Of a DNA stretch of 25,617 nt, positions 8,268 through 15,670 are shown piece by piece; the stretch's first letter is position 1, and each line of letters begins with the position of its first letter. The stretch is from Planctomycetaceae bacterium. GTDB taxonomy: Bacteria > Planctomycetota > Planctomycetia > Pirellulales > Lacipirellulaceae. The notes under the pieces were generated by a model. It did no database searches. It was not told where the DNA came from and saw nothing but the letters and a program-made list of their open reading frames with translations. The stretch spans positions 15,283 through 40,899 of the forward strand of contig PATG01000093.1 in assembly GCA_002713555.1 (NCBI GenBank), in the 5' to 3' direction. A program made the position numbers and the translations under genes.

Positions 8268-8311
8268 AGGAGGAAACAGAGGACATTTCTCTGTTGTCTC
8301 TGTTACCTCCT
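8268..8311. repeat. long imperfect inverted repeat (hairpin)
   Basis: The left arm AGGAGGAAACAGAGGACA (8268-8285) pairs with TGTCTCTGTTACCTCCT (8295-8311) apart from one mismatch and one bulged base, around a 9-nt loop. One arm is purine-rich and the other pyrimidine-rich. It lies in a 504-bp stretch without a gene, after the oligoendopeptidase gene. I recall similar GAGGAAACAGAG-type intergenic repeats in planctomycete genomes, but cannot confirm this. Confidence 0.75.
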
Positions 8312-8335
8312 GTTCCAACTACCTCCTGTTCCAGC
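8305..8335. repeat. direct tandem repeat, period 16
   Basis: ACCTCCTGTTCCA occurs at 8305-8317 and again at 8321-8333, so the period is 16. The first copy overlaps the right arm of the 8268-8311 hairpin. The second copy could therefore pair with the same left arm, giving two alternative hairpins. Confidence 0.75.
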
Positions 8336-8470
8336 AAGCCGCTGAAAGTCGTTTTTCAAAGCTGCCGGCGTATTGCATCCGAAATGGAGAAGTTATTCTT
8401 GAGTGATCCCTATGGACCGGAAAAACGCTTGTCACCACCCCTCCAACAAAGCTGCATTTCGATGCCCAAA

Positions 8471-8491
8471 CGAATGAAATATGCGGGTTAG
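8471..8491 (+). repeat. dispersed 21-nt motif, copy 2
   Basis: This copy differs from the core ATGAAATATnCGGGCTAG by one base (GTTAG for GCTAG). It is inverted with respect to copy 1 at 8163-8183, so the two bracket 287 bases that include the long hairpin and tandem repeat. Confidence 0.7.
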
Positions 8492-8670
8492 GTACACGCA
8501 TTCCAACGTAGTGCAACGGAACGCTACAGAGGGCTACTGGAGAGGTTCGCTGTTGGACAACGCCGGAACGATCCTGTTCGATAGCCCAGGTAGACTTTTA
8601 TCGAAACTTTCACGAGTCGATTCAAGGAATTCCACAACTTGCCCGGCGAACAAGGCGTGCCTCACTTCGG
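8492..8670. other. remainder of the gene-free stretch 8167-8670
   Basis: The whole stretch 8167-8670 holds two repeat copies, a hairpin and a tandem repeat, listed separately. The remaining part, 8492-8670, has short open frames on both strands with no family likeness and no ribosome binding site. It may be decayed coding sequence or 3' untranslated sequence of the leftward gene that ends at 8671. Confidence 0.4.
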
Positions 8671-9729
8671 CTATTGGGTTGCGCGTGGGCTGTCTTTTCC
8701 GAATTGCGTGACCCAGATAAATGGTTGGCCAAGCTCGTCAATGCGAATTTCAGTAGCCAATCGAGCCTGGCTGGCTAGCCGATTGAGGGCCCCTTTGAGA
8801 AAAGTTTTCCGACGTGCCAGTTTGACCGATATTTGATCCGGCACGATTTCTCGTTGTGTCAAAATCCAATGGTCCAGGACGATCGGAACCTTGAGCCGCG
8901 GCTTGAGTTGTGAGAGCACCTCGGCAAAAGTAATATTCGTAGCCTCCAAAGTGAGCTGTTCAAACATTTGGGGAGCAATCAGGCGAATACTCTTTTCGGG
9001 TTTCCAGCCTACGGGCCAGGCATCGCCCTGACTGTCGTAGGTGGCTAGAGTGAGCTGCATGGAGTTGTCGCGCGTAATTTCGGGTTGCAGCATGAGGCCG
9101 TGCTGTCGCAACACGATCGCAAGTGCTGTACCCGTACTAAGACCCTGTAGTTCACCACGCAGAGATAATTCAAGAAGTACGGACGAACGAGGTGTTTGTA
9201 CAACGGGAAGAGTTAATTTTTTTTGTAGTTGATGGAGGACCTCGCTGGAGATTTTCCCCTCCGTAGCAAAACTTACCGGTTGAGATAATTCAGTAAATAA
9301 CCTGCGGAACTGCTTCTCGGTCAAATCAAATCGGCCGCGCGGCGAAGCATTCCGTTGAGTTTCGTTTGGCAATTGCTCAAAATAGGTTTGTAGTTTGCGA
9401 CGGTCCTGCATCCGAAAATGCTTTTTGGGCAGGATCAATTCATCCCGATGGCTGAGAATGGCGAGAACCCGGTAGCGTGTACTCTTGCCGACTTGGACAT
9501 GTGTGACACTGGGTTGATCCGTGGAACGAATGCTGCGCAGGCGTACACGCGAGAGGTTCATTTTGCCAAGAATCCGGGTCCATTCCTGAGGTGCTGTTAG
9601 CGAACTCCCAGGCTCCATTGCTACTTCTAACTCAATCGGCAATGTCGCCTGGGCGGCCCTGCCGCTGAACAATAGCCCAACAGAGAATGCAATGGTCCAG
9701 CATAAATGCGATTTGTCCTTGCTTGTCAT
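8671..9729 (-). CDS. secreted protein of unknown function with STN-like segments
   Basis: The 352-residue protein starts at ATG 9729 with a clear signal peptide (MTSKDKSHLCWTIAFSVGLL, cleavage after AAQA). Two segments resemble the short N-terminal (STN) fold found in secretins and TonB-dependent receptors: about residues 185-220 (LELSLRGELQGLSTGTALAI) and about 260-290 (LEATNITFAEVLSQLKPRL). The C-terminus reads EIRIDELGQPFIWVTQ, a pattern I recall from conserved secreted planctomycete proteins of unknown function. There is no membrane segment after the signal peptide, so it is likely periplasmic. The reading frame extends upstream to 9762, but that would bury the signal peptide. It is divergent from the isomerase-like gene at 9929. 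Confidence 0.65.
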   Translation of the reverse strand: MTSKDKSHLCWTIAFSVGLLFSGRAAQATLPIELEVAMEPGSSLTAPQEWTRILGKMNLSRVRLRSIRSTDQPSVTHVQVGKSTRYRVLAILSHRDELILPKKHFRMQDRRKLQTYFEQLPNETQRNASPRGRFDLTEKQFRRLFTELSQPVSFATEGKISSEVLHQLQKKLTLPVVQTPRSSVLLELSLRGELQGLSTGTALAIVLRQHGLMLQPEITRDNSMQLTLATYDSQGDAWPVGWKPEKSIRLIAPQMFEQLTLEATNITFAEVLSQLKPRLKVPIVLDHWILTQREIVPDQISVKLARRKTFLKGALNRLASQARLATEIRIDELGQPFIWVTQFGKDSPRATQ

Positions 9730-9928
9730 GGTATGGAAAGTATAGCACTTGGATCGTCTCACGCTGAAAGGGACGACTCTATCCGGTTTGTCGATGGAGT
9801 CCTTTCCGGATTTTTGGCGAGAAAACTGTCAGGATTTACGGACTAGTCTCCGACGGTTGGTGAGGGTTAGAATTGTTGGGACTTGTTGGTTTTTTGCAAA
9901 ATTTTCTAAGCGGATAAGGAATTCTGCC

Positions 9929-10942
9929 ATGGCGCGTCCCGTTACTCTGTTTACCGGCCAATGGGCCGATTTGCCACTCGACGATTTGGCTCGCAAAGCA
10001 CGAGAATTCGGCTACGACGGCATGGAACTGGCTTGCTGGGGAGACCATTTTGATGTCCAGCAAGCTGCCGAAGACGACAATTATACGAATGCCAAACGTG
10101 AACAATTAGATCGCCATGATTTGCAATGCCATGCAATCAGTGCGCACCTGGTGGGTCAGGCTGTATGCGATCCTATTGACGCCAGACACCAGGCAATATT
10201 GCCAGACCATGTTTGGGGGGATGGCCTGAGTTCCGGAGACGGGGGTGCAGGAGTTAACCAGCGTGCTGCCGAGTCCATGATGCAATCTGCGCGTGCCGCA
10301 CAACGTTTTGGTGTGGAAGTGGTCAATGGTTTTACCGGATCGGGAATCTGGCACTTGCTCTATTCTTTTCCACCTGTCCCTGAATCGATGATTGAGAAGG
10401 GGTTCGAAGATTTTGCTGCAGCTTGGAATCCAATTCTTGATGTGTTCGGCGAATGTGGTGTGCGATTTGCTTTGGAAGTTCATCCCACAGAAATAGCATT
10501 TGATATCTACACCGCAAAACGCGCTCTCGAAGTATTGGGCCATCGCGAAGAATTTGGTTTTAATTTTGATCCTAGCCATTTGATTTGGCAAGGCGTCGAC
10601 CCGGTTGAATTTATTCGTGAATTCCACGATCGCATTTACCATGTGCACATCAAGGATGCTATTGTGACTCTCAACGGTAAGAGTGGTATTTTGACAAGCC
10701 ATCTGAACTTTGGCGATGCTCGACGTGGTTGGGATTTTCGTTCCCCAGGTCGTGGAGGAGTCAATTTCGAAGAAATCATACGCGCTTTGAATGATATTGG
10801 TTATGTAGGACCGTTAAGCGTTGAGTGGGAAGACGCACGTATGGATCGAGAGCACGGGGCGCGCGAAGCGTGCGAATTTGTCCGTCAACTAGATTTCGCA
10901 CCAGCGAATGTTGCATTTGATGCGGCCTTTGCAGAGAGTTGA
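9929..10942 (+). CDS. sugar phosphate isomerase/epimerase-like TIM-barrel protein
   Basis: The 337-residue protein belongs to the xylose-isomerase-like/AP endonuclease 2 barrel superfamily. Family members isomerise or epimerise sugars, or act on inositol and keto-sugar intermediates. Likely metal ligands are Glu183 ([13 protein letters not shown]), Asp214 ([12 protein letters not shown]), His240 or His238 (IYHVHIKDA) and Glu299 ([11 protein letters not shown]). ATG 9929 follows AAGGA at 9916-9920; the open frame upstream to 9749 has no likeness to the family. No signal peptide is seen. The substrate cannot be told from sequence, and no sugar dehydrogenase of the Gfo/Idh type lies beside it. 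The next gene starts just after or overlaps its stop, so co-transcription is possible. Confidence 0.85.
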   Translation: MARPVTLFTGQWADLPLDDLARKAREFGYDGMELACWGDHFDVQQAAEDDNYTNAKREQLDRHDLQCHAISAHLVGQAVCDPIDARHQAILPDHVWGDGLSSGDGGAGVNQRAAESMMQSARAAQRFGVEVVNGFTGSGIWHLLYSFPPVPESMIEKGFEDFAAAWNPILDVFGECGVRFALEVHPTEIAFDIYTAKRALEVLGHREEFGFNFDPSHLIWQGVDPVEFIREFHDRIYHVHIKDAIVTLNGKSGILTSHLNFGDARRGWDFRSPGRGGVNFEEIIRALNDIGYVGPLSVEWEDARMDREHGAREACEFVRQLDFAPANVAFDAAFAES

Positions 10943-11040
10943 GGGTAGGTGGGGCTTGGATTGGCCTTGTGCGAGTTGGGACAGGCAGAGATTATCCCAC
11001 CGTGATGGCCAGGAGCTGGTTTTGGCAATCGACTCTCCGC

Positions 11041-12375
11041 ATGCGCGAGACTCACGTGAGGCAGAAATTTGTTTATTTGTTGATCCTCATGTTGCTTGGG
11101 GATATCTCATCGACGTTTGGCGAACGTCTGTTTGTTGCTCATGACCTTTATGCCCCGGCCAAGGTCCCAGTTCAGACCAACAGTCTTCTTGCTTCCTCCT
11201 TGTTTGATCAGGCGCGTCAAGCTTGTGAAAAAGGAAATATGGGTCTTGCTTTAAGATTGGTTGAGCAAACGCTTGTTTTTGAAACCGATCATGCCGATGC
11301 GCGTCGAGTCTTGGGCTACCGCCGTGTGGGTGAATCCTGGGCAGGCAGCTATGCTGCGAGGAGGTTGGATCAAGATGAGGTGTGGCATCCGCAATTTGGC
11401 TGGATAAAAAAGGCAGATACCCAACGCTGGAAAGAGGGTCTGCGCCCTTTGGGTAAACGTTGGATTTCGATTGCCGACGACCAGCGTCGTCACGCCACAA
11501 TCGATAAAGGCTGGCAGATTCGCACAGATCATTTTCGAGTTAAAACAAATCATAGCCGAAGTGAAGCAGCACGATTGGCCATAAGGTTGGAGGATTTCTA
11601 CCAAATATGGCAACAACAAGTTGGCGGTTTTTTTTTAAAGACAGAAGATTTGCAGCAGCGATTTGATGGCAAGCCATCAAGTGGTTATCGCAACAAGCCA
11701 TTCCAAGTGATCTACTACAAAACGCGAGACCAGTACAATGTGGCCCTGCGAGGGGCACAGCCGCGCATCGAGATGACTTTGGGTATCTATTTTGATACCA
11801 CGCGGAGCACACATTTTTTTGCAGGTGAAAGCCAGGATGTGGGAACGATCTACCACGAGGTGGTCCATCAATTATTTCAAGAATCTAATCGTTCTGCGCG
11901 CAACGTAGGTGCCCTAGCCAATGCTTGGGTGATTGAAGGAGTGGCTTGTTATTTTGAATCTTTAGAAGAGCACAGCGATCCCCTGGTAGGACGATATTTT
12001 ACTTTGGGTACGCACTCGGCCGGACGTTTACCGGCGGCCAGGCATCGTCGTTTGGTCGATGACTATTATGTGCCGCTAGCCGAGCTGTCGGCACTAGGAA
12101 TGAGTGATTTGCAACGCCGCCAGGATATCGCCAGGCTCTATAGTCAGTCTGCCGGGCTGGCAACTTTTTTAATGCATTATCAGGAGGGGCGCTATCGGCC
12201 TGCATTGGTAAAGCTGCTGCAGCTCGTCTATACGGGCGGCGACAAAGTTAGTACCTTACAGGAGCTGACGGGTCGAAGTTTTGCGCAACTCGATCAGGAG
12301 TATCTCGAGTTTCTTCAACAGGAACCACTGAAATCCAAGCAGCCACAGGAATCCAGGCAGCCACTCCAGCAATAG
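11041..12375 (+). CDS. DUF1570 family secreted metallopeptidase-like protein
   Basis: The 444-residue product starts with a likely signal peptide (MRETHVRQKFVYLLILMLLG). The peptidase-like half contains TIYHEVVHQLFQE, with His272, Glu273 and His276, and a downstream Glu299 in WVIEGVACYFESLEE. This HExxH...E arrangement is that of gluzincin proteases and of DUF1570, a family common in planctomycetes. Activity is not proven. The N-terminal part (LFDQARQACEKGNMGLALRL) looks like a short helical repeat. The start is uncertain: the frame is open back to TTG 10939, overlapping the previous stop, with ATG 11005 and GTG 11056 as other options. ATG 11041 gives the cleanest signal peptide, although the ribosome binding site is not convincing. 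Confidence 0.75.
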   Translation: MRETHVRQKFVYLLILMLLGDISSTFGERLFVAHDLYAPAKVPVQTNSLLASSLFDQARQACEKGNMGLALRLVEQTLVFETDHADARRVLGYRRVGESWAGSYAARRLDQDEVWHPQFGWIKKADTQRWKEGLRPLGKRWISIADDQRRHATIDKGWQIRTDHFRVKTNHSRSEAARLAIRLEDFYQIWQQQVGGFFLKTEDLQQRFDGKPSSGYRNKPFQVIYYKTRDQYNVALRGAQPRIEMTLGIYFDTTRSTHFFAGESQDVGTIYHEVVHQLFQESNRSARNVGALANAWVIEGVACYFESLEEHSDPLVGRYFTLGTHSAGRLPAARHRRLVDDYYVPLAELSALGMSDLQRRQDIARLYSQSAGLATFLMHYQEGRYRPALVKLLQLVYTGGDKVSTLQELTGRSFAQLDQEYLEFLQQEPLKSKQPQESRQPLQQ

Positions 12376-12443
12376 TCACCTACAGGCTACGCCAAAAATA
12401 CTTATCTTAATCACACGACCTTACAAACTAAGGAACAATCGAA

Positions 12444-12566
12444 ATGATCACGATTCTGTCTCATGTCACACCCCTGGAAATCCCCTTGGGTCTTTTGTAT
12501 GTGGCAGCTGGATTTGCCTTGGGTGTCTTGGCGACAATTGCTTCTCGACGTTGGCGTATCGGCTGA
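12444..12566 (+). CDS. 40-residue single-pass membrane peptide
   Basis: This short gene encodes 40 residues: a short polar start, a single hydrophobic helix (about residues 14-33, IPLGLLYVAAGFALGVLAT) and a basic tail (SRRWRIG) that would favour a cytoplasmic C-terminus. ATG 12444 has AAGGA at 12430-12434, nine bases upstream, which is better than many genes in the window. It lies 68 bases after the DUF1570 gene on the same strand. No family is recognised. It could be a small membrane regulator or assembly factor, but this is inference from size and topology. Confidence 0.6.
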   Translation: MITILSHVTPLEIPLGLLYVAAGFALGVLATIASRRWRIG

Positions 12567-12691
12567 ACAGGTCATTTCTGGGTTGGCGAATTACAGGCTT
12601 GTGTAAGATAGGCAGGAGCTGCTCGCTTGACCCATTGAGACGGCAACTGTAGGATCAGACGCTTAACTCGCCTATTACATCCGCTACGAAG

Positions 12692-12712
12692 CGTATGAAA
12701 TATCCGGGCTAG
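12692..12712 (+). repeat. dispersed 21-nt motif, copy 3
   Basis: This copy matches the core ATGAAATATnCGGGCTAG exactly and ends six bases before the tRNA-His gene. Its position beside a tRNA and near a gene remnant may reflect past insertion events, but this is only an inference. Confidence 0.75.
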
Positions 12713-12718
12713 TCGACG

Positions 12719-12792
12719 GTGGCTATAGCTCAGTTGGTTAGAGCGCCGGATTGTGATTCCGGAGGTCGTGGGTTCGAATCCCATTAGCCACC
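12719..12792 (+). tRNA. tRNA-His (anticodon GTG)
   Basis: A full cloverleaf is visible. The acceptor arms GTGGCTA (12719-12725) and TAGCCAC (12785-12791) pair perfectly. The D arm includes AGCTCAGTTGGTTAGAGC. The anticodon stem CCGGA/TCCGG encloses TTGTGAT with anticodon GTG at 12753-12755, and the T arm contains GGTTCGAATCC. Base 12718 is G and base 12792 is C, giving the extra G(-1):C73 pair that marks tRNA-His. The 3' CCA is not encoded, so it must be added after transcription. Confidence 0.97.
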
Positions 12793-13133
12793 CCTTCTAT
12801 CCAAGTGATGCTCGACTTGATCCCGTGACTTGAACGCAAGACTATATTTTGCGGTAGCAAGTTCTGTTTTTTGAGTCTACTCTTGAGAGCCAATCCGAGA
12901 ACCCTGCAGGGAACACCCTCAGTTGGTGCTTGCGGGCATGGCTTCTGCTCGGTTTTCGTAGCTGAGGTGGATGAAATACGCGTTTTGGTGAGGTTCCTGC
13001 CGCGAGCAACGCGAACGAGAAAATAGGAGTTTCAATTTCCGTTCTAGTGAGAAATTCGTATAGCCCATATATTTCATCCGTATCTGCTGCGTCAAACTCG
13101 AGGCGTAGACAATGATTCTCAACGGGAGCTAGT
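12793..13133. other. gene-free stretch between tRNA-His and the DUF2780-like gene
   Basis: This stretch of about 340 bases holds a perfect 10-bp palindrome CCCTGCAGGG (12902-12911) and copy 4 of the dispersed motif (13060-13080). A weaker partial match to that motif (GGATGAAATA) lies near 12970. Minus-strand open frames here have no family likeness. GGGAG at 13124-13128 is the ribosome binding site of the next gene. Confidence 0.5.
13060..13080 (-). repeat. dispersed 21-nt motif, copy 4
   Basis: Read on the minus strand this copy contains ATGAAATAT followed by ATGGGCTAT; it differs from the core ATGAAATATnCGGGCTAG at two positions (TGGG for CGGG and a final T). It faces copy 3 across the tRNA-His gene, so copies 3 and 4 are inverted with about 350 bases between them. 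Confidence 0.6.
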
Positions 13134-13511
13134 ATGGAGATCGTTGAATACTTGGTTGAGGAGTTGGGGGTATCCACCCGTCAGGCCCAGGGAGGGGCAG
13201 GACTCCTGCTGGAGTTTACCCAGCAACGGCTGGACTCAGAGGACTTTATTCGCGTTGCCAATTGCCTTCCTGCTATTTCCGACATCATCGGCAAAGCGCC
13301 CAAAATACAGTATCGTCCACCTCGCCCACTGCGCGAAAAATTTAGCAGCTTGTTTGGAGGATTGGGCGGGTTGGCAGGATTGGCAGAAACTTTCGAGAGA
13401 CTCGGTTGCGATAAAGTAATGATCCGAAAGTTCGTAGATGCCATCATTCGTTTTTTTCGCATGAAAGGTGGTGAAGAGATTTCCTCGATGTTGATTCATG
13501 TCCTTAAGTAA
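13134..13511 (+). CDS. DUF2780-like small protein
   Basis: The 125-residue protein opens VEYLVEELGVSTRQAQGGAG, then LLLEFTQQRLDSEDF, and contains a Gly-rich segment (FGGLGGLAGLAETFERLG) before KFVDAIIRFF. This order matches DUF2780 (VcgC/VcgE-type), a family of unknown function built from a helical domain with a glycine-rich turn. No signal peptide or membrane segment is present. ATG 13134 follows GGGAG at 13124-13128. It is followed directly by the HerA-like remnant, so it may mark the edge of a rearranged stretch. Confidence 0.7.
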   Translation: MEIVEYLVEELGVSTRQAQGGAGLLLEFTQQRLDSEDFIRVANCLPAISDIIGKAPKIQYRPPRPLREKFSSLFGGLGGLAGLAETFERLGCDKVMIRKFVDAIIRFFRMKGGEEISSMLIHVLK

Positions 13512-14227
13512 GTTCTCGCCCGGTGATCACGGCCAAGATCCCACAGTTTTACTGGCCAACTGCCGATTGGATTCCTGCAGGGAGAAGTTTGCAATACCGA
13601 TCTGCGATACTTGGCGTGAGCAAAATACATTTTGTTCAAGCGTCAAGTGATGTTGATAGATGGCAGAATTTAAGCGTGCTCCAATCAATTCATGTTGAAT
13701 TACCAGAGCCCATGTGGGATGAGGCACACACTTATGAAACGACTCCTAGGATGGATGGTAAACCCCAAGCGAATGCTCAGTTCGCTGATTTACCCTCGGA
13801 GCTTGCTCAGGAAAAAATGATACTGCCTGGAAGAAAGAACTTAAGGATCATTTGTATCGCACAGAAAGATACTGCTTGCAACGTTGTGAAGTGTTGAAGG
13901 CATACTCTAAGCCTGGAGAAACCGAGGCCGTTTTTCGAATACGAATGATCCAGCAAGCCCGCGAAAGTCGCGATGTGGCTAAGGAGAAAGTGCGATCAAA
14001 ATTTAAGAAACGTCTGGGACGGGCACAAGCTGCTTGATCTGGAAGAGTTGGAATCAGATCTCGAAACGGAACTGGAACATATTGATTTCAATTATGAACC
14101 AGCTACTCTCGTACTAGACAAACATGAAGTGCCGCCCTGCAAGGGTGATATATCGGTCGATCAGGTTCAGTTGGTTTGGCTTCCCTCGAGCATCGATTCC
14201 AATGGGTTTTCTCAGCCGGAGTATTGA
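13508..14227 (+). pseudogene. decayed C-terminal end of a HerA-type ATPase gene
   Basis: The stretch encodes, in three broken frames, what looks like the C-terminal end of a large HerA-like/DUF87-type ATP-binding protein. First frame: LQYRSAILGVSKIHFVQASS, then MWDEAHTYET. Second frame: DHLYRTERYCLQRCEVLKAY, SKPGETEAVF, and a helix ending FKKRLGRAQAA. Third frame: LLDLEELESDLETELEHIDF and ending in DISVDQVQLVWLPS. The first two frames join if one A is added to the A6 run at 13812-13817. The second frame ends at TGA 14035-14037, and the third resumes with the sequence that homologues carry after a long helical region, so an internal piece appears to be deleted. The ATPase core upstream is missing. 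Identification rests on remembered homologues. Confidence 0.6.
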
Positions 14228-14371
14228 GCAATTGGTTTGTTGTCCTGAAGTAAGTACAATTGATTTGCTTTGCCCTCATAGAAAGTATGCCAGTGCCTGA
14301 CTGGTAGTTTAGCCGTGTACCGATCAATGGCAGTAAAACCCCTTTTTGCTGATGAGTCGTGGAATAGTCAC

Positions 14372-14956
14372 ATGAAGAAGTTTCTTTCAATTACCAACCG
14401 GCCAATTCTTTTAGCAATTCTCTGCTTGTTGAGTGTCGTGTTCGGGTGCCATCAGAAGACATCCACAAAACTGAGTGGTAAATGGATAGGACGCCCCGAT
14501 ACGGCAGTAGCGCGCGCTGCACGCGAGTCGGACAAGTTTGATGAAGTGGTGTCTGACGAGGTTTCTGAAACGGTCCTCAGTAAACCTGAGGCAGATACGG
14601 ATTGGGAAAAATACGACGTAGCAGTTATCTGGGATTTTGTCAGCAACGAGTCCCTGGAAATGTCGCTTGTCAATGGATCACAACCGATCTTAGGTCATTG
14701 GGAAATCATCAGCCTGTCGCCTATAGGCTGCACGATTGAAGTGGTAACGCTTGTGGGCATCGAAAGCAGTTCTTCTGTTGCTGAAACCGTTCCGAGTGAT
14801 AAAAATGATGGAGAAAAAGTGTCTCAAACGCGTCGTCGATTTGAGATTGAATTGGACGAGCGCGACGGCGAATGTGTGGGCTTCTTGTTGTATGAAGCAG
14901 GAGCTGATCGACAACTGGGGGCTATTTATTTTAGTCGCCCCGATAAAACCATGTAG
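14372..14956 (+). CDS. lipoprotein of unknown function
   Basis: The 194-residue product starts MKKFLSITNRPILLAILCLL and continues to VVFGC, a lipoprotein signal with Cys as the attachment residue. The mature part begins LSGKWIGRPDTAVARAARES, an opening that slightly recalls lipocalin-like and small beta-barrel lipoproteins. It then has a run of Asp and Glu residues and a C-terminal strand-rich half ending QLGAIYFSRPDKTM. No catalytic motif is visible and I do not recognise the family. An in-frame start at 14315 would put 19 residues before the signal peptide, so ATG 14372 is preferred. It may be co-transcribed with the gene starting at 15010. Confidence 0.65.
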   Translation: MKKFLSITNRPILLAILCLLSVVFGCHQKTSTKLSGKWIGRPDTAVARAARESDKFDEVVSDEVSETVLSKPEADTDWEKYDVAVIWDFVSNESLEMSLVNGSQPILGHWEIISLSPIGCTIEVVTLVGIESSSSVAETVPSDKNDGEKVSQTRRRFEIELDERDGECVGFLLYEAGADRQLGAIYFSRPDKTM

Positions 14957-15009
14957 TAGACCCTTTGTACTATTAGCTCGTATACTCGGGCTGTTTCGGA
15001 GTGAGTTTC

Positions 15010-15633
15010 ATGTCAGAACGCGAACGTTGGATTGTGTACCCACTATTATTTTTTGCACTGGGTGCGGCCTTGCGGGACAAACTAACGCATAGCATCGAGT
15101 CGAAGGATATTCGATGCCAGAGCCTCCAAATTGTGGATCAGCAGAATCCAAACTTAGTTCTGGCCGAACTGAGTGCTAGCCGCAGTGGAACATTGGCAAG
15201 TGAAACTCCAGTATCGTTTTTAAATGTCGGCACATTATTAAGTGAAAGCCTGAGTATTCAGGACCAAGAAAATCCTCGCCAGACATTGGTGTATATGGGA
15301 TCAGGCAAGATTCCAAATTATCAACCCGGAGAGTTGCCTCGACGCATGGGAGTCATTCAACTCAAGGATAGTGCAGACAGCCTCATCAGTGAAATGCGAG
15401 CCGATCAACTGCATGGGAATCGATTGGTGTGCAAGCAGATAATAGTTACCGATCCCGAGAATCGAAAGCCGCATGTGCAAATAGGAAAGGTCGCAGTCCC
15501 TGCCATTGCATTGAATGATGAAGAAGCCCCCGTTTCTCATCAGGGAGTGATTGTTCTTAACAATCAGTATCTGGGGCTGAAGGCAGTCCCGCGCAGTTTC
15601 CAGCGAGACTCCAAGGCGGGTGAGCAGCAGTAG
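15010..15633 (+). CDS. membrane-anchored protein of unknown function
   Basis: The 207-residue protein has an N-terminal membrane segment (about residues 7-22, WIVYPLLFFALGAALRDK) and then a soluble domain rich in short beta-type repeats (DIRCQSLQIVDQQNP, LSESLSIQDQENPRQTLVYM, IIVTDPENRKPHVQIGKV). The repeated core is like xxxIxDxENPxxxL, which suggests a repeating beta fold. No known family was recognised. ATG 15010 is preferred over GTG 15001 because GGAG (14998-15001) lies eight bases before it. The gene follows the lipoprotein gene by 53 bases and a hairpin follows its stop. Confidence 0.6.
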   Translation: MSERERWIVYPLLFFALGAALRDKLTHSIESKDIRCQSLQIVDQQNPNLVLAELSASRSGTLASETPVSFLNVGTLLSESLSIQDQENPRQTLVYMGSGKIPNYQPGELPRRMGVIQLKDSADSLISEMRADQLHGNRLVCKQIIVTDPENRKPHVQIGKVAVPAIALNDEEAPVSHQGVIVLNNQYLGLKAVPRSFQRDSKAGEQQ

Positions 15634-15636
15634 TTT

Positions 15637-15670
15637 CCCCTAGAACCTGTTTTAAAACCTGGTTCAGGGG
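15637..15670. terminator. hairpin after the 15010-15633 gene
   Basis: CCCC (15637-15640) and AACC (15644-15647) pair with GGTT (15661-15664) and GGGG (15667-15670), with the palindrome GTTTTAAAAC in the loop. It begins three bases after the stop codon at 15631-15633. No T-run follows, so it is a likely transcript-end structure and not a strong intrinsic terminator. Confidence 0.45.

Noticed and set aside
12572..12784. Minus-strand frame beginning MGFEPTTSGITIRRSNQLSY
   Set aside because: It is the antisense of tRNA-His. This translation is a well-known artefact of tRNA genes and not a protein.
12719..12792. tRNA-His as an integration site for a mobile element
   Set aside because: No duplicated tRNA 3' end and no integrase gene are visible, so only the repeat copies nearby hint at past movement.
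12842..13177. Minus-strand frame of 111 residues beside the DUF2780-like gene
   Set aside because: It overlaps the start and ribosome binding site of the DUF2780-like gene and has no recognised domain. It may be decayed sequence.
13852..14037. An independent small gene inside the HerA-like remnant
   Set aside because: The frame continues the neighbouring frame with one added A and matches the same remembered protein family, so it is part of the broken gene.
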